NCBI GenBank assembly: GCA_947462255.1
Contig: CANHOA010000017.1
Location: 1-61,905 of the forward strand
DNA from: Flavobacteriales bacterium
GTDB taxonomy: Bacteria; Bacteroidota; Bacteroidia; Flavobacteriales_D; Crocinitomicaceae
Direction: 5' to 3'
DNA: 61,905 nucleotides
Shown here: piece after piece, positions 45,519 through 54,826 of the stretch
How positions within the stretch are numbered: the stretch's first letter is position 1
How the letters are laid out: every line of letters starts with the position of its first letter
Program-made: the position numbers and the translations under genes
The notes under the pieces: model-generated
Database searches by the model: none
What the model was told of the DNA's origin: nothing
The model's input: only the letters and a program-made list of their open reading frames with translations

Positions 45519-46778
45519 ATGTTCCTGCGCTTATTTCTTTTTCTCGTTTTATTGGCTAACTTAAGTGTAGCCTTTAACCAAACTCCTTTGGAAATTAAAG
45601 AGGCACAGTTAAGGGAGATTCAAACCAAAGAACGTGCGATTTCTGATGAAATCGAAGCCTTAAAACTCCAAGATTGTGTATTAAAATTAAATCAAATTGG
45701 TATTCCACTTAGTAAGTCGCCATTGGATATTGCCGAGCATTCAGCTATGATTATTGGATTTAACTGTGATTTGAAATTGGCGGCTTGGTCATTTCATGTC
45801 TTAAGCCCTGATGTTTTAGTTGGTGGTGTTTCGAGGACAAATGATTTTAGAAAAGATAGTTTGATCGAATGTGGCGATGGCATTGAGCAGGATTATTTCC
45901 GTAAGGTTCCCAAGGAAGATGGAACGGTATCTTTTGAAAACTTTGGCTTTGATCGTGGACATTTAGCACCTTCTGCCGATTTTAGATGGTCGAAAAAAGC
46001 ATTGAGTGAATCCTATTTTTATAGCAACATGACCCCACAAGCTCCAGGGTTTAATCGAGAATCTTGGGCTGAGGTGGAAGATTTAATGCGAAGAATAATG
46101 GCGAATAATCCTAGACCATATTATATTGTTACTGGACCAATTTTAGATAAAAATCTTCCGAAAGTTGAAAAAGGAATCAATAAATTGCCCATCCCTGCAT
46201 TTCATTATAAAATTATTATCGATTTAACACCGGACAAGCAAAAAGGAATGGCTTTTCTTATGCCAAATAAAAAATGCGATATGCCACCAAGCGCCTATGT
46301 TGTTTCTATTGATAGTATTGAAAAACTGACAGGCCTCGACTTCTTTTCTAAATTGGATCAAAGTATAGCAGCTAGCATTGAATCTAAATCAAATTTCTCG
46401 CTTTGGAACGCACAAACAAAAGAGGGCGATGTGGAACCGTTGTATGTTTTTGATTTACCGAAAGGGTATTTCAATACCGCTCAAGCCCTGTCAAAAGTGG
46501 GAAGCAAAGTGTCAATTATAGGTAAGGTAGTCAGTGCTAAATTCGCAGCCAAATCGCAAGCTACATTTCTTAACCTAGATCAGTCCTTTCCTCATCAACT
46601 CTTTACCGTTACGATTTGGAAAGATGCTAGACGAAATTTTAGCTATAAACCAGAAGATGATTTGAACGGAAAGTATATTGTCGTTACAGGTCTCGTTGAA
46701 ATGGATAAAAATGGACTCCCGGTCATTAATGTGACCAACGAAAAACAAATTAAACTCTGGGAGGAAGAGGAGGAATAA
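45519..46778 (+). CDS. Secreted DNA/RNA non-specific endonuclease with C-terminal OB-like domain
   Basis: Start set at ATG 45519 for its signal peptide (MFLRLFLFLVLLANLSVAF); a start at 45429 would overlap the SPFH gene and mask it. 419 residues. The NUC1 endonuclease domain (~65-300) carries the catalytic DRGHLAPSADF motif and YFYSNMTPQAPGFNR with the Mg-binding Asn. The last ~95 residues (GSKVSIIGKVVSAKF...GKYIVVTGLVEMDKNGLPVI) look like an OB-fold, giving a probable nucleic-acid-binding module not usual in the family. It probably degrades extracellular or periplasmic nucleic acid. Confidence 0.87.
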   Translation: MFLRLFLFLVLLANLSVAFNQTPLEIKEAQLREIQTKERAISDEIEALKLQDCVLKLNQIGIPLSKSPLDIAEHSAMIIGFNCDLKLAAWSFHVLSPDVLVGGVSRTNDFRKDSLIECGDGIEQDYFRKVPKEDGTVSFENFGFDRGHLAPSADFRWSKKALSESYFYSNMTPQAPGFNRESWAEVEDLMRRIMANNPRPYYIVTGPILDKNLPKVEKGINKLPIPAFHYKIIIDLTPDKQKGMAFLMPNKKCDMPPSAYVVSIDSIEKLTGLDFFSKLDQSIAASIESKSNFSLWNAQTKEGDVEPLYVFDLPKGYFNTAQALSKVGSKVSIIGKVVSAKFAAKSQATFLNLDQSFPHQLFTVTIWKDARRNFSYKPEDDLNGKYIVVTGLVEMDKNGLPVINVTNEKQIKLWEEEEE

Positions 46779-46828
46779 TACACTCCTTATGGGAATTCAA
46801 TCCGCTTAATTTATTTTTATTTTATTGT

Positions 46829-46846
46829 TTTAAACAATTGTTTAAA
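46829..46846. promoter_or_regulatory. Perfect 18-bp palindrome, likely TetR operator
   Basis: TTTAAACAATTGTTTAAA is a perfect palindrome, ending 9 bp upstream of the TAACTTTG -7 box of the TetR gene, where it would cover the -33 region. TetR-family dimers bind such sites and repress their own operon. Confidence 0.7.
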
Positions 46847-46855
46847 TTAAGTGTT

Positions 46856-46863
46856 TAACTTTG
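46856..46863 (+). promoter_or_regulatory. -7 box of the efflux operon
   Basis: TAACTTTG is an exact TAnnTTTG match, 17 bp upstream of the TetR ATG, downstream of the 18-bp palindrome. Confidence 0.6.
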
Positions 46864-46880
46864 TGTCCCAAATAGATTAA

Positions 46881-47510
46881 ATGTCATCTAGTTTATCCAC
46901 TGAAGAGAAAATAAAAGCTGCTGCTAAGCAGGTTTTTATTTCGAAAGGTTTTTCGGGATGTACCTCGCGTGAGTTAGCAAAGGCATCCGGGATGAATGTG
47001 GCGCTTGTCAACTATTATTTCCGATCGAAAAATAAATTATTTCAGCTGATCTTTCAAACGGTCATGGAGGAGTTTTTTGAGTCGATGGTGAGTGTATTCT
47101 CTTCGGATTTATCCTTAAAAGAAAAGCTAAAATTTTTAATTGAGCGTGAATATGCCTTTCTAGCGAAACACCCTGAAATTCCACGCTTTATCATCAACGA
47201 ATTATCTAGGAAGGATACCGATTTGATTGAGTTAACGCATGTTTTGCCTGTGATTTACAATACCGGCGTCATTGAACAGGCCATAGAAGCCCAGAAAAAA
47301 GGAGAAATGAGACGAGTGGATATGGTAGGCATCACCTTATTGGTTATTTCCAATTGTCAATATCCTTTTTTGGCCAAGCCGCTGATTAAAAACCTGCACA
47401 ACTTAAGCGATGAGCAATACCAACAGCATCTTGAGTTGCATAAAGGAATGGTATCAGAAATGATCATCAGCTATTTATTTCCTCCAGTACCAAAACCGAA
47501 TAAAAAATAA
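46881..47510 (+). CDS. TetR/AcrR-family repressor of the efflux operon
   Basis: 209 residues. The N-terminal TetR helix-turn-helix (~8-55) includes KQVFISKGFSGCTSRELAKA and MNVALVNYYFRSKNKLFQLI; the all-helical C-terminal domain should bind the inducer. It is the first gene of a four-gene operon with TolC, HlyD and RND genes (gaps of 3, 31 and 8 bp) and has a perfect palindrome at its promoter, so autorepression lifted by an efflux substrate is the likely mode. Confidence 0.92.
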   Translation: MSSSLSTEEKIKAAAKQVFISKGFSGCTSRELAKASGMNVALVNYYFRSKNKLFQLIFQTVMEEFFESMVSVFSSDLSLKEKLKFLIEREYAFLAKHPEIPRFIINELSRKDTDLIELTHVLPVIYNTGVIEQAIEAQKKGEMRRVDMVGITLLVISNCQYPFLAKPLIKNLHNLSDEQYQQHLELHKGMVSEMIISYLFPPVPKPNKK

Positions 47511-47513
47511 AAT

Positions 47514-48812
47514 ATGAAATATAAATTCCTTATTACCGCAGTATTTTTAAGTTCTTTTAGTTTCTTTTCTCAAGTTCTTGATTTAGCTACTTGTTTAAAA
47601 ATGGCAGATACAGCGAATACCAACATTCGTAACGCTCGATTAGATATCGATATCAATGCGATTCAGAAAAAAGTATATTTAGCATCTCGGCTTCCAAAAG
47701 TTACGGCAACAGGCGATTACAGGTACAATGCGATTATCGCAGGGCAGGTTGTTCCTGGTCAATTTTTTGGTGGTGCTCCAGGTACGTACTCAACAGTACA
47801 GTTTGGAGTTCCATTCAATCTTTCAAATAGTATTCAGCTTACTCAAATTCTGTATAATCCTCAATTGAATTATGGATTTGCGGCATTGGATATTAATCAA
47901 AAAATTGTGGCGGCGCAGGAGCGTTTGATGCAGCAGGATATTAAACAGCAGGTGTCTAGCACGTATTTTAATCTTCAAGCGATTGTAAAACAGCTTGAAT
48001 TCGTTGAGTCGAATATCGCTAACCTAACTAAATTAATTGCTAATCTTCAAAAATCGTACGAATTGGGATTGGTCATTGAAACGGAAGTAGACAAACTAAA
48101 AATTAGCCGTTTGACACTTCTTAACACTAAACTTTCAACGGAAGCAACGAGGACTCAATTAAGTTCTTTATTAAAGATACTTATCGGTATTAATTCGGAT
48201 GGCGAATTAAGCTTAGTAAGCGATGAGATGATGGAAAACACCATTTTAGTGGATCAAAACAATATCAATCATCCGGAGCTTGAATTAATGGCAGCACAGA
48301 AAGAAATGAACGCGGAGGAAAGAAAGGGGACAAAGATGGCGTATTTGCCAAGCCTTTCATTTTATGCTTCGTACAATTACGCATACAACATTAAGCCAAA
48401 AGATGATTTTCGTACTGGGATTAATTCTGCTTTTCTAGGTTTGCATTTAGATTGGACCCTTTTTGATGGTTTCGAAAAATACAACAAGCAAAAAATGAAT
48501 GCTTTAAACAAGGATAAACTTGAAAATCAGGAAGCGTTATTGACAAAGCAGTTAGCGCTTCTTAGTGAAACTGCAAAAAATCAAATTGATGTACAGGCGA
48601 GTTCACTGGAGACGGCCAAAGAGCAATTGGGCCTTGCTAATAAAGTGTATGCGCAAACACAAGCTCAATTTACTGCTGGAACAATTAGTAGCAACGAATT
48701 GATACAAGCTGATAATGCGCTGCAGCAAGCCCAAACAAATGTGGTGGCTACCTACATTCAGTTACGCCAAGCAGAATTAGCTTATTTGAGATCAATAGGC
48801 AGTATTAAATAA
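47514..48812 (+). CDS. TolC-family outer-membrane efflux protein
   Basis: 432 residues: signal peptide (MKYKFLITAVFLSSFSFFS), then two outer-membrane-efflux-protein repeats with long helices (LERKG-type charged helices around 150-230 and 330-420) and intervening strands. It forms the trimeric outer-membrane channel of the tripartite pump encoded by this operon. Confidence 0.9.
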   Translation: MKYKFLITAVFLSSFSFFSQVLDLATCLKMADTANTNIRNARLDIDINAIQKKVYLASRLPKVTATGDYRYNAIIAGQVVPGQFFGGAPGTYSTVQFGVPFNLSNSIQLTQILYNPQLNYGFAALDINQKIVAAQERLMQQDIKQQVSSTYFNLQAIVKQLEFVESNIANLTKLIANLQKSYELGLVIETEVDKLKISRLTLLNTKLSTEATRTQLSSLLKILIGINSDGELSLVSDEMMENTILVDQNNINHPELELMAAQKEMNAEERKGTKMAYLPSLSFYASYNYAYNIKPKDDFRTGINSAFLGLHLDWTLFDGFEKYNKQKMNALNKDKLENQEALLTKQLALLSETAKNQIDVQASSLETAKEQLGLANKVYAQTQAQFTAGTISSNELIQADNALQQAQTNVVATYIQLRQAELAYLRSIGSIK

Positions 48813-48843
48813 ATAGAATTGATTAATTAAATTAAAGATTAAA

Positions 48844-49899
48844 ATGAATAAAAGAGTCATCACAGTTGGTATCATTAGCATTGTTCTTATTTGCCTTTCA
48901 GTTTTTCAATTAATAAAAAATAAAAATAAGATTGCTAAAGAAATTTACATTCACGACACATCAACCCCAATTTTGGTAGAAGAAGGTCATGCTGAAGTTC
49001 ATACTTTCGATAGTCAGTTTTCCTTTCTAGGGACTTTCGAGCCGAACCGAACCAACCTAATAGGTTCAGAAGGACAAGGGAAAATTATAAGCCTTAATGT
49101 GCAAGAAGGCCAGTTGATAAATCAGGGAGCAATCTTGTTGCAATTAGATAATGAAATGCTCCAATATCAACTTGAAAATTTGGATGTTTCTATCGAAAGT
49201 CAGTCCAATGATTTGGATCGTCTTACTGTTTTGGCAAAATCTGAAGCGGTACCGGCAGTGCAATTGGAAAAAGCTAAATTGGCATTAAAATCTTCTCAAA
49301 TTCAACGTAAGCAAGTGTTAAAACAATTAAGTGGAAATGTATTAAAAGCCCCATTTTCAGGTGTTATCACCAAGAAACTAGTCGATTTAGGTTCGGTGGT
49401 TGGTATTGGAACTCCTGTTTTTGAAATCACCGATATTTCACAATTAAAATTAACGGTAAGTGTACCAGAAAGAGACATTCAAAACTTTGTGCTTAATCAG
49501 CAAGTATCCGTAAAAGTGGATGTTTTTTCAGGAAAAGAATTTTCAGGTAAGGTATCACTGATTGGTATTCAAGCTGATAAGATGCATAATTTTAAAGTGC
49601 AAGTGTTGGTTTCTAATACCAATAAAGAATTGCGATCAGGAATGTTCGCTACTACCAGTTTATTATCTTCGAATAGCGTAACGGCATTATCTGTTCCACG
49701 CAAGGCCTTGGTTGGTTCCACTAAAAATCCTGCGGTGTACCTTATTAAAAATGGAAAAGCAACCCTCACTTATTTTACTGCAGGAACCTCAGATGGTGAT
49801 TATATCGAAGTCATCAATGGCCTAACGAAAGATGATCGAATCATTCTTAAAGGTCAGGTTAATTTAACGACTGGGTCTCCAGTTAAAACATTGAAATAA
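48844..49899 (+). CDS. RND efflux periplasmic adaptor (HlyD/MFP family)
   Basis: 351 residues: an N-terminal membrane anchor (VITVGIISIVLICLSVFQLI), a barrel-sandwich/lipoyl domain split around a short alpha-hairpin (~75-175; LNVQEGQLINQGAILLQLDN and VLKAPFSGVITKKLVDLGSV are its halves), a beta-barrel domain and a membrane-proximal domain. It couples the RND pump to the TolC protein. Confidence 0.9.
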   Translation: MNKRVITVGIISIVLICLSVFQLIKNKNKIAKEIYIHDTSTPILVEEGHAEVHTFDSQFSFLGTFEPNRTNLIGSEGQGKIISLNVQEGQLINQGAILLQLDNEMLQYQLENLDVSIESQSNDLDRLTVLAKSEAVPAVQLEKAKLALKSSQIQRKQVLKQLSGNVLKAPFSGVITKKLVDLGSVVGIGTPVFEITDISQLKLTVSVPERDIQNFVLNQQVSVKVDVFSGKEFSGKVSLIGIQADKMHNFKVQVLVSNTNKELRSGMFATTSLLSSNSVTALSVPRKALVGSTKNPAVYLIKNGKATLTYFTAGTSDGDYIEVINGLTKDDRIILKGQVNLTTGSPVKTLK

Positions 49900-49907
49900 C
49901 ACCTAAA

Positions 49908-52900
49908 ATGACATTAACAGAATTATCGATAAAAAGACCGTCTTTTATAATTGTACTCTTTACCATTCTAATTGGTGGTGGAATTTTGTGCTATAAGCAG
50001 TTAAGTTATGAATTACTGCCTGATTTTTCTCCGCCAGTATTAGTGATTACGACCACTTATCCTGGCGCATCTCCTAAAACTGTAGAAAATCAAGTGTCTA
50101 AGCCGCTCGAAGATGCCTTAAGTGGATTGGAAAATATTGCAGAGGTCACCTCTTTCTCTTTAGATAATGCATCAGTGGTATTGCTTGAATTTACAGCATC
50201 TGCGGACATGGATAAGTCAATTCAGGATGCCCAACGAAAAGTAAATAACGTCGAAAATAAGTTGCCTGAGGGCGCCTTAAAGCCAGTTATTTCTAAAATA
50301 GAACCTAATGCTTCACCTGTTCTTCAGGCAACTGTGGTAGCTACTAAAACTACCGATAGGGAATTGATGGCTCTTATGGAAGATCAAATTCTACCGCAAA
50401 TAAAGCAAACGAAAGGAGTAGCGCAAATTCAGATGATTGGGGGTGAAAATCGCGCCTTTAGAATTAACGTCGATAATGATAAATTGAAGACAATGGGCCT
50501 GTCCTTATCTTCGATTAATCAGGCCATTGCGGGAGCTAACGTAGAATTCCCTACCGGGAAGGTTAACAACGATAATGATCAATTTACCGTTCGTCTTTCG
50601 GGGAAGTTTATTTCTATCGATGAATTGGAAAATCTCATCATTTTTTCATCTAGTTCTTCCTCTGTTCGCTTGAAGGATGTGGCTGAGGTGCTTGATTCGG
50701 AAATTGATAAATCAACAATCTGTCGCTTAAATGGGGTAAATGGTATCGGACTCCGAATAAGTAAGCAAAGTGATGCCAATGCCGTCGATATGGCCAACGC
50801 GACCAAAGAAAAATTGAAAGCCATAGAAGAAAAATATAAAAATATTGGCCTTCGTTTTACGATTGCAACTGATACTTCCATTCCTACTTTAGAATCTGTT
50901 GATGCGGTAATTCATGACTTAGAAATTGCTATTTTTCTTGTTGCACTGGTTATGCTCATGTTTTTACATACGCTTCGCAACGCAATCATTGTTCTTATTT
51001 CTATTCCAGCCTCGTTAATTTCAACCTTTATTGTGATGTACCTACTTGGTTATACACTAAACCTCATGACCCTTTTAGCCATGTCTTTAGTCATTGGTAT
51101 TTTGGTGGATGACTCGATTGTGGTACTTGAAAATATCTACCGGCATTTGAAGATGGGAAAAGATAAGAGAACAGCTGCGCTAGATGGTCGAAATGAAATT
51201 GGTTTTACAGCACTTGCTATTACCTTGGTTGATGTGGTTGTTTTCTCTCCAGTTGTTTTCATTGATGGTATTATTGCCGATATTCTTCGTCAGTTTTCTG
51301 TTGTAGTCGTGGTATCTACGCTCATGTCTTTACTCGTTTGTTTCACCTTGACCCCCTGGCTTGCATCTCGTATGGCTAAGGAGGTTGTCTTAAATCCAAA
51401 AAATTGGTTTCATGCGATTTTGGCCTGGTTTGAAAGAAGGGTTCTCGCTTTTACGGATGCCTACGTTTCATTAGTAGCTTGGTCTTTAAAACATAAAATA
51501 ATCATGGGTTCAGCAATTTTACTCATTTTTATTGCGAGTTTCGGAACGATGGCCCTTGGGATTGTTGGTCAAGAGTTTGTTGCGCAAGGTGATCAAGGGA
51601 AATTTATGCTAAAGCTGAAATACGATAAAAGCACCACGTTTAAGGAAAATAATGCCACAACACTCCAAATTGAACAGCTCATTCTAGCCCAAAAAGACAT
51701 GGTGGATATTGTCTTTGCTAATATTGGTGGCCCAAGCTCTGGCATGGGAGCAGCGGCTTTTGGAGTTGAAAATAAATCAGAGTTGACGGTTAAACTTAAA
51801 AAAGACAAACACTTAACCTATCCGACAATTCCTTACATGAATAAAATTCGTAAGAAAATTGAAGATAAATTTCCTGGAATTGAGGTCAAGGCCATTAATA
51901 TGGGAATGATTGAATCGGAGGAGGCGCCAATTGAAATATTTTTATCCTCTGATGACAGTGAATTGTTGATGAAAGAAGCAAGACGGATAAAAGGCGTTTT
52001 ACTAGCGATGAAAGGGGCAAAAGATCCCGTTATTTCAACAGATGATATTACCTCAGAAATTAGGATTGAACTCGATCGCGAAAAAATGGGCCAATTAGGT
52101 TTACCAATTGCCGTTGTTGGTATGCAGTTGCAAAATGGACTAACCGGGAATGATGACGCACAATTCGACGTCAAAGGGGAGGAATACGCAATAAAAGTGA
52201 TGCTGGATAAAGCCAATCGAGAAAATATCGACGATTTAAAGCAAATTCCTTTTACTACCACTGATGGAAAACAAGTTCTTCTAGGTGAGTTTGCCACGCT
52301 CTCAATTGATAAAGCAAATGGAAGTTTAGAGCGAAAAAACCGAATTGCAAGTACTACGATTCGTTGTTATGTATTAGGTACAGCCGCAGGGAATGTTGCC
52401 AGCGGATTAGATAAATATTTAGAGAAATCACCCTTGGATAAAAATGTAAGAATGTTATGGGGTGGAGAAGTTAAGCGGCAGAAAGAATCCGTTGGCTCAT
52501 TGGGAACCGCTATGGGAATTGGTTTAATCTTAGTGTATTTAATTATGGTGGTTCTTTATGATAATTATGTTTATCCATTTGTTGTCCTTTTTTCCATTCT
52601 TGTTGCGCTAGTGGGAGCTATTCTTGCCTTGAACCTCTCTGCTTCGAGTATGGGAATTTTTACCATGCTCGGCATGTTAATGCTGCTTGGATTAGTCGCC
52701 AAGAATGCCATCCTAATTGTTGATTTTACCAATAAACTTAAAGAAGATGGTAAATCAACCTATATGGCCCTTCTAATAGCTGTTCGGGAGCGTATGCGGC
52801 CAATTTTAATGACCACTATTGCCATGGTGATTGGTATGATTCCGATTGCATTCGCAACAGGAGCTGGTGCCGTTTGGAAAAATGGATTGGCATGGGTACT

Positions 52901-53021
52901 TATTGGCGGACTTACTTCGTCGATGTTGCTAACGATTATTGTTGTGCCAATGATGTATTACGTGGTCGATAGAATTAAAGACAAGTTTGCAGCCAGAAGG
53001 TCGAGCAAAATACACGCATAA
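49908..53021 (+). CDS. RND-family efflux permease
   Basis: 1037 residues, normal for an AcrB/MexB-like (HAE1) pump. Twelve membrane helices are visible: TM1 near 12-30, TM2-6 near 335-480, TM7 near 535-555, and TM8-12 near 865-1015; two large periplasmic loops lie between. SLVIGILVDDSIVVLENIYR in TM4 carries the proton-relay Asp pair. It exports drugs or lipophilic compounds by proton antiport. The last gene of the TetR-led operon; 277 bp then separate it from the ORF6N cluster. Confidence 0.94.
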   Translation: MTLTELSIKRPSFIIVLFTILIGGGILCYKQLSYELLPDFSPPVLVITTTYPGASPKTVENQVSKPLEDALSGLENIAEVTSFSLDNASVVLLEFTASADMDKSIQDAQRKVNNVENKLPEGALKPVISKIEPNASPVLQATVVATKTTDRELMALMEDQILPQIKQTKGVAQIQMIGGENRAFRINVDNDKLKTMGLSLSSINQAIAGANVEFPTGKVNNDNDQFTVRLSGKFISIDELENLIIFSSSSSSVRLKDVAEVLDSEIDKSTICRLNGVNGIGLRISKQSDANAVDMANATKEKLKAIEEKYKNIGLRFTIATDTSIPTLESVDAVIHDLEIAIFLVALVMLMFLHTLRNAIIVLISIPASLISTFIVMYLLGYTLNLMTLLAMSLVIGILVDDSIVVLENIYRHLKMGKDKRTAALDGRNEIGFTALAITLVDVVVFSPVVFIDGIIADILRQFSVVVVVSTLMSLLVCFTLTPWLASRMAKEVVLNPKNWFHAILAWFERRVLAFTDAYVSLVAWSLKHKIIMGSAILLIFIASFGTMALGIVGQEFVAQGDQGKFMLKLKYDKSTTFKENNATTLQIEQLILAQKDMVDIVFANIGGPSSGMGAAAFGVENKSELTVKLKKDKHLTYPTIPYMNKIRKKIEDKFPGIEVKAINMGMIESEEAPIEIFLSSDDSELLMKEARRIKGVLLAMKGAKDPVISTDDITSEIRIELDREKMGQLGLPIAVVGMQLQNGLTGNDDAQFDVKGEEYAIKVMLDKANRENIDDLKQIPFTTTDGKQVLLGEFATLSIDKANGSLERKNRIASTTIRCYVLGTAAGNVASGLDKYLEKSPLDKNVRMLWGGEVKRQKESVGSLGTAMGIGLILVYLIMVVLYDNYVYPFVVLFSILVALVGAILALNLSASSMGIFTMLGMLMLLGLVAKNAILIVDFTNKLKEDGKSTYMALLIAVRERMRPILMTTIAMVIGMIPIAFATGAGAVWKNGLAWVLIGGLTSSMLLTIIVVPMMYYVVDRIKDKFAARRSSKIHA

Positions 53022-53298
53022 TTCGGCTGCTGCACTAAGTAAACCTTTCATCACTATTTTCTTGTGGCATCTTCCCTTTTTCACTATCTTAAGGTGAAAA
53101 ATAACTTTCTATGCTAACCCTTATTTACCAAAATCACCTGAAAATTGGCTTAAAAACCGATCATTTATCAGATTTTTCTTTTTATCGCACCTATTTTTAT
53201 GGTAGAAAACTTATCCATGTGAAATGGAACAGCACCTTCGTTCTACTCAATAAGTTAAAAAGAATGGAGTTAAGTAGGGCGAATAGAAATATCACATT

Positions 53299-53802
53299 AT
53301 GGAACTAGAAACAATAAAACAAAGCATTCACGAAATCAGGGGGATGAAAGTAATTTTTGATTACGAATTAGCGAAACTCTATGAAGTGGAGACTAAATAT
53401 TTAAAACGATCGGTAAGAAATAATTTGAATAGATTTCCATCTGACTTCATGTTTGAATTGACGCCAGATGAATGGCTTAACTTGAGGTGCAAAATTAGCA
53501 CCTCAAGTTGGGGAGGACAAAGATATCCTCCTTTCGCATTCACCGAACAAGGGGTCGCGATGTTAAGCGGACTATTGAACTCGTTTGTTGCGATTGATGT
53601 CAACATTTCCATCATGCGCGCATTTGTGATGATACGCCAATTTGCATTGACCTACCAAGAGCTCAATGAGAAATTAATAGCATTGGAAAAGAAGCATAAT
53701 CAAAAATTCACAGACATCGACCAAGTGTTGAATTACCTTATTAAAAAAGAGCAGCAGCAAACACTGCAAACAACTCGCAAGCAAGTTGGGTATAAAAAAT
53801 AG
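53299..53802 (+). CDS. ORF6N-domain DNA-binding protein, copy 1
   Basis: 167 residues. The N-terminal ORF6N domain (~3-95) has the family pattern MELETIKQSIHEIRGMKVIF...LAKLYEVET..LKR.V.RN..RFP.DFMFELT and ends at PFAFTEQGVAML. A coiled-coil-like C-terminus follows (YQELNEKLIALEKKHNQKF). ORF6N proteins come from phages and mobile elements and are presumed DNA-binding. This is the most diverged of three tandem copies in residues 15-50 and ~52-78, but its last ~160 bp are nearly identical to copy 2. It is the first gene of an ORF6N(x3)-recombinase operon. Confidence 0.88.
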   Translation: MELETIKQSIHEIRGMKVIFDYELAKLYEVETKYLKRSVRNNLNRFPSDFMFELTPDEWLNLRCKISTSSWGGQRYPPFAFTEQGVAMLSGLLNSFVAIDVNISIMRAFVMIRQFALTYQELNEKLIALEKKHNQKFTDIDQVLNYLIKKEQQQTLQTTRKQVGYKK

Positions 53803-53806
53803 AAAT

Positions 53807-54313
53807 ATGGAACTAGAAATCATCAAAAAAAGTATCCTCGAAATCCGTGGAAAGAAAGTAATGCTCGACATGGATCTTGCTAAACTTTATGAGGTAGAAA
53901 CCCGTGTCTTGAAACAAGCGGTTCGGCGAAATATGGAGCGATTTCCAGAAGATTTTATGTTAACACTAGACCAATATGAAATCCAAAACTTGGTGTCACA
54001 AAATGTGATACCCACCATTAATCATTTCGGAGGTGCGCTTCCTTTTGCCTTTACGGAGCAAGGTATTGCGATGCTGTCATCCGTATTGAAAAGTAAAACT
54101 GCCATTCAAATAAACATTTCCATTATGCGCGCTTTTGTGATGATTCGCCAATTTGCATTGACCTACCAAGAACTCAATGAGAAATTGATAGAGTTGGAAA
54201 AGAAGCATAATCAAAAATTCACAGACATCGACCAAGTGCTGAATTACCTTATTAAAAAAGAGCAGCAGCAAACACTGCAAACAACTCGCAAGCAAGTTGG
54301 GTATAAAAAATAG
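53807..54313 (+). CDS. ORF6N-domain DNA-binding protein, copy 2
   Basis: 168 residues from ATG 53807, which follows the stop of copy 1 after 4 bp; a TTG at 53786 inside copy 1 is not a credible start. Same ORF6N domain and C-terminus as copy 3, but residues ~52-78 are unlike either neighbour (TLDQYEIQNLVSQNVIPTIN then HFGGALPFAFTEQG), so the usual WGGQRY.PFAFTEQG is altered. This looks like diversification of one surface of the domain after duplication. Presumed DNA-binding. Confidence 0.88.
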   Translation: MELEIIKKSILEIRGKKVMLDMDLAKLYEVETRVLKQAVRRNMERFPEDFMLTLDQYEIQNLVSQNVIPTINHFGGALPFAFTEQGIAMLSSVLKSKTAIQINISIMRAFVMIRQFALTYQELNEKLIELEKKHNQKFTDIDQVLNYLIKKEQQQTLQTTRKQVGYKK

Positions 54314-54317
54314 AAAT

Positions 54318-54821
54318 ATGGAACTAGAAATAATCAAAAACAGCATTCACGAAATCCGTGGAAAGAAAGTAATGCTCGACATGGATCTTGCTAAACTATA
54401 CGAAGTAGAAACACGTGTCTTGAAACAAGCAGTGCGGCGAAATATGGAGCGTTTTCCGGAAGATTTTATGTTTGAATTAACAGAAGACGAAATACATAAC
54501 TTGACATCACATTTTGTGATCTCAAGATGGGGAGGCCAACGGTATAAACCTTTCGCCTTTACGGAACAAGGTATTGCGATGCTGTCATCCGTATTGAAAA
54601 GTAAGACCGCCATTCAAATAAACATTTCCATCATGCGTGCTTTTGTGATGATACGCCAATTTGCATTAACCTACCAAGAACTTAATGAGAAATTGATAGC
54701 ATTGGAAAAGAAGCATAATCAAAAATTCACAGACATCGACCAAGTGCTGAATTACCTTATTCAAAAAGACCAACAGCTTACACAGCAAACAGCTCGCAAG
54801 CAAGTCGGGTATAAAAAATAA
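54318..54821 (+). CDS. ORF6N-domain DNA-binding protein, copy 3
   Basis: 167 residues from ATG 54318, 4 bp after copy 2. Identical to copy 2 over most of residues 1-50 and 79-155, with a different central segment (FELTEDEIHNLTSHFVISRW then GGQRYKPFAFTEQG). It ends TARKQVGYKK, and its stop is 5 bp before the GTG start of the recombinase. The arrangement implies one transcript carrying three regulators and the recombinase. Confidence 0.88.
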   Translation: MELEIIKNSIHEIRGKKVMLDMDLAKLYEVETRVLKQAVRRNMERFPEDFMFELTEDEIHNLTSHFVISRWGGQRYKPFAFTEQGIAMLSSVLKSKTAIQINISIMRAFVMIRQFALTYQELNEKLIALEKKHNQKFTDIDQVLNYLIQKDQQLTQQTARKQVGYKK

Positions 54822-54826
54822 GAAAA

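Larger units (their letters stand above)
53299..54821 (+). repeat. Tandem triplication of the ORF6N gene, ~510-bp unit
   Basis: Three head-to-tail gene copies (starts 53299, 53807, 54318; periods 508 and 511 bp). Copies 1 and 2 and copies 2 and 3 are joined by the same 4-bp spacer, TAG-AAAT-ATG. Sequence is near-identical in the 3' ~160 bp of all copies, and in the first ~150 bp of copies 2 and 3; the codons for residues ~52-78 differ strongly. The junction motif AATAGAAATAT also occurs just before copy 1. Confidence 0.85.

Noticed and set aside
53115..53276. Further TAAC...GTTA pair upstream of the ORF6N genes, as a possible extra attC or attI site
   Set aside because: The inner arms do not pair, there is no A-rich right spacer, and the order relative to the recombinase does not fit. 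GAGTTAAGTAGGGC slightly resembles the candidate attI core, but not enough.
53111..53308. 65-codon frame between the RND gene and the first ORF6N gene
   Set aside because: It overlaps the start of ORF6N copy 1, has no domain, signal or promoter of its own, and looks like chance. The region seems to be leader sequence of the ORF6N operon.
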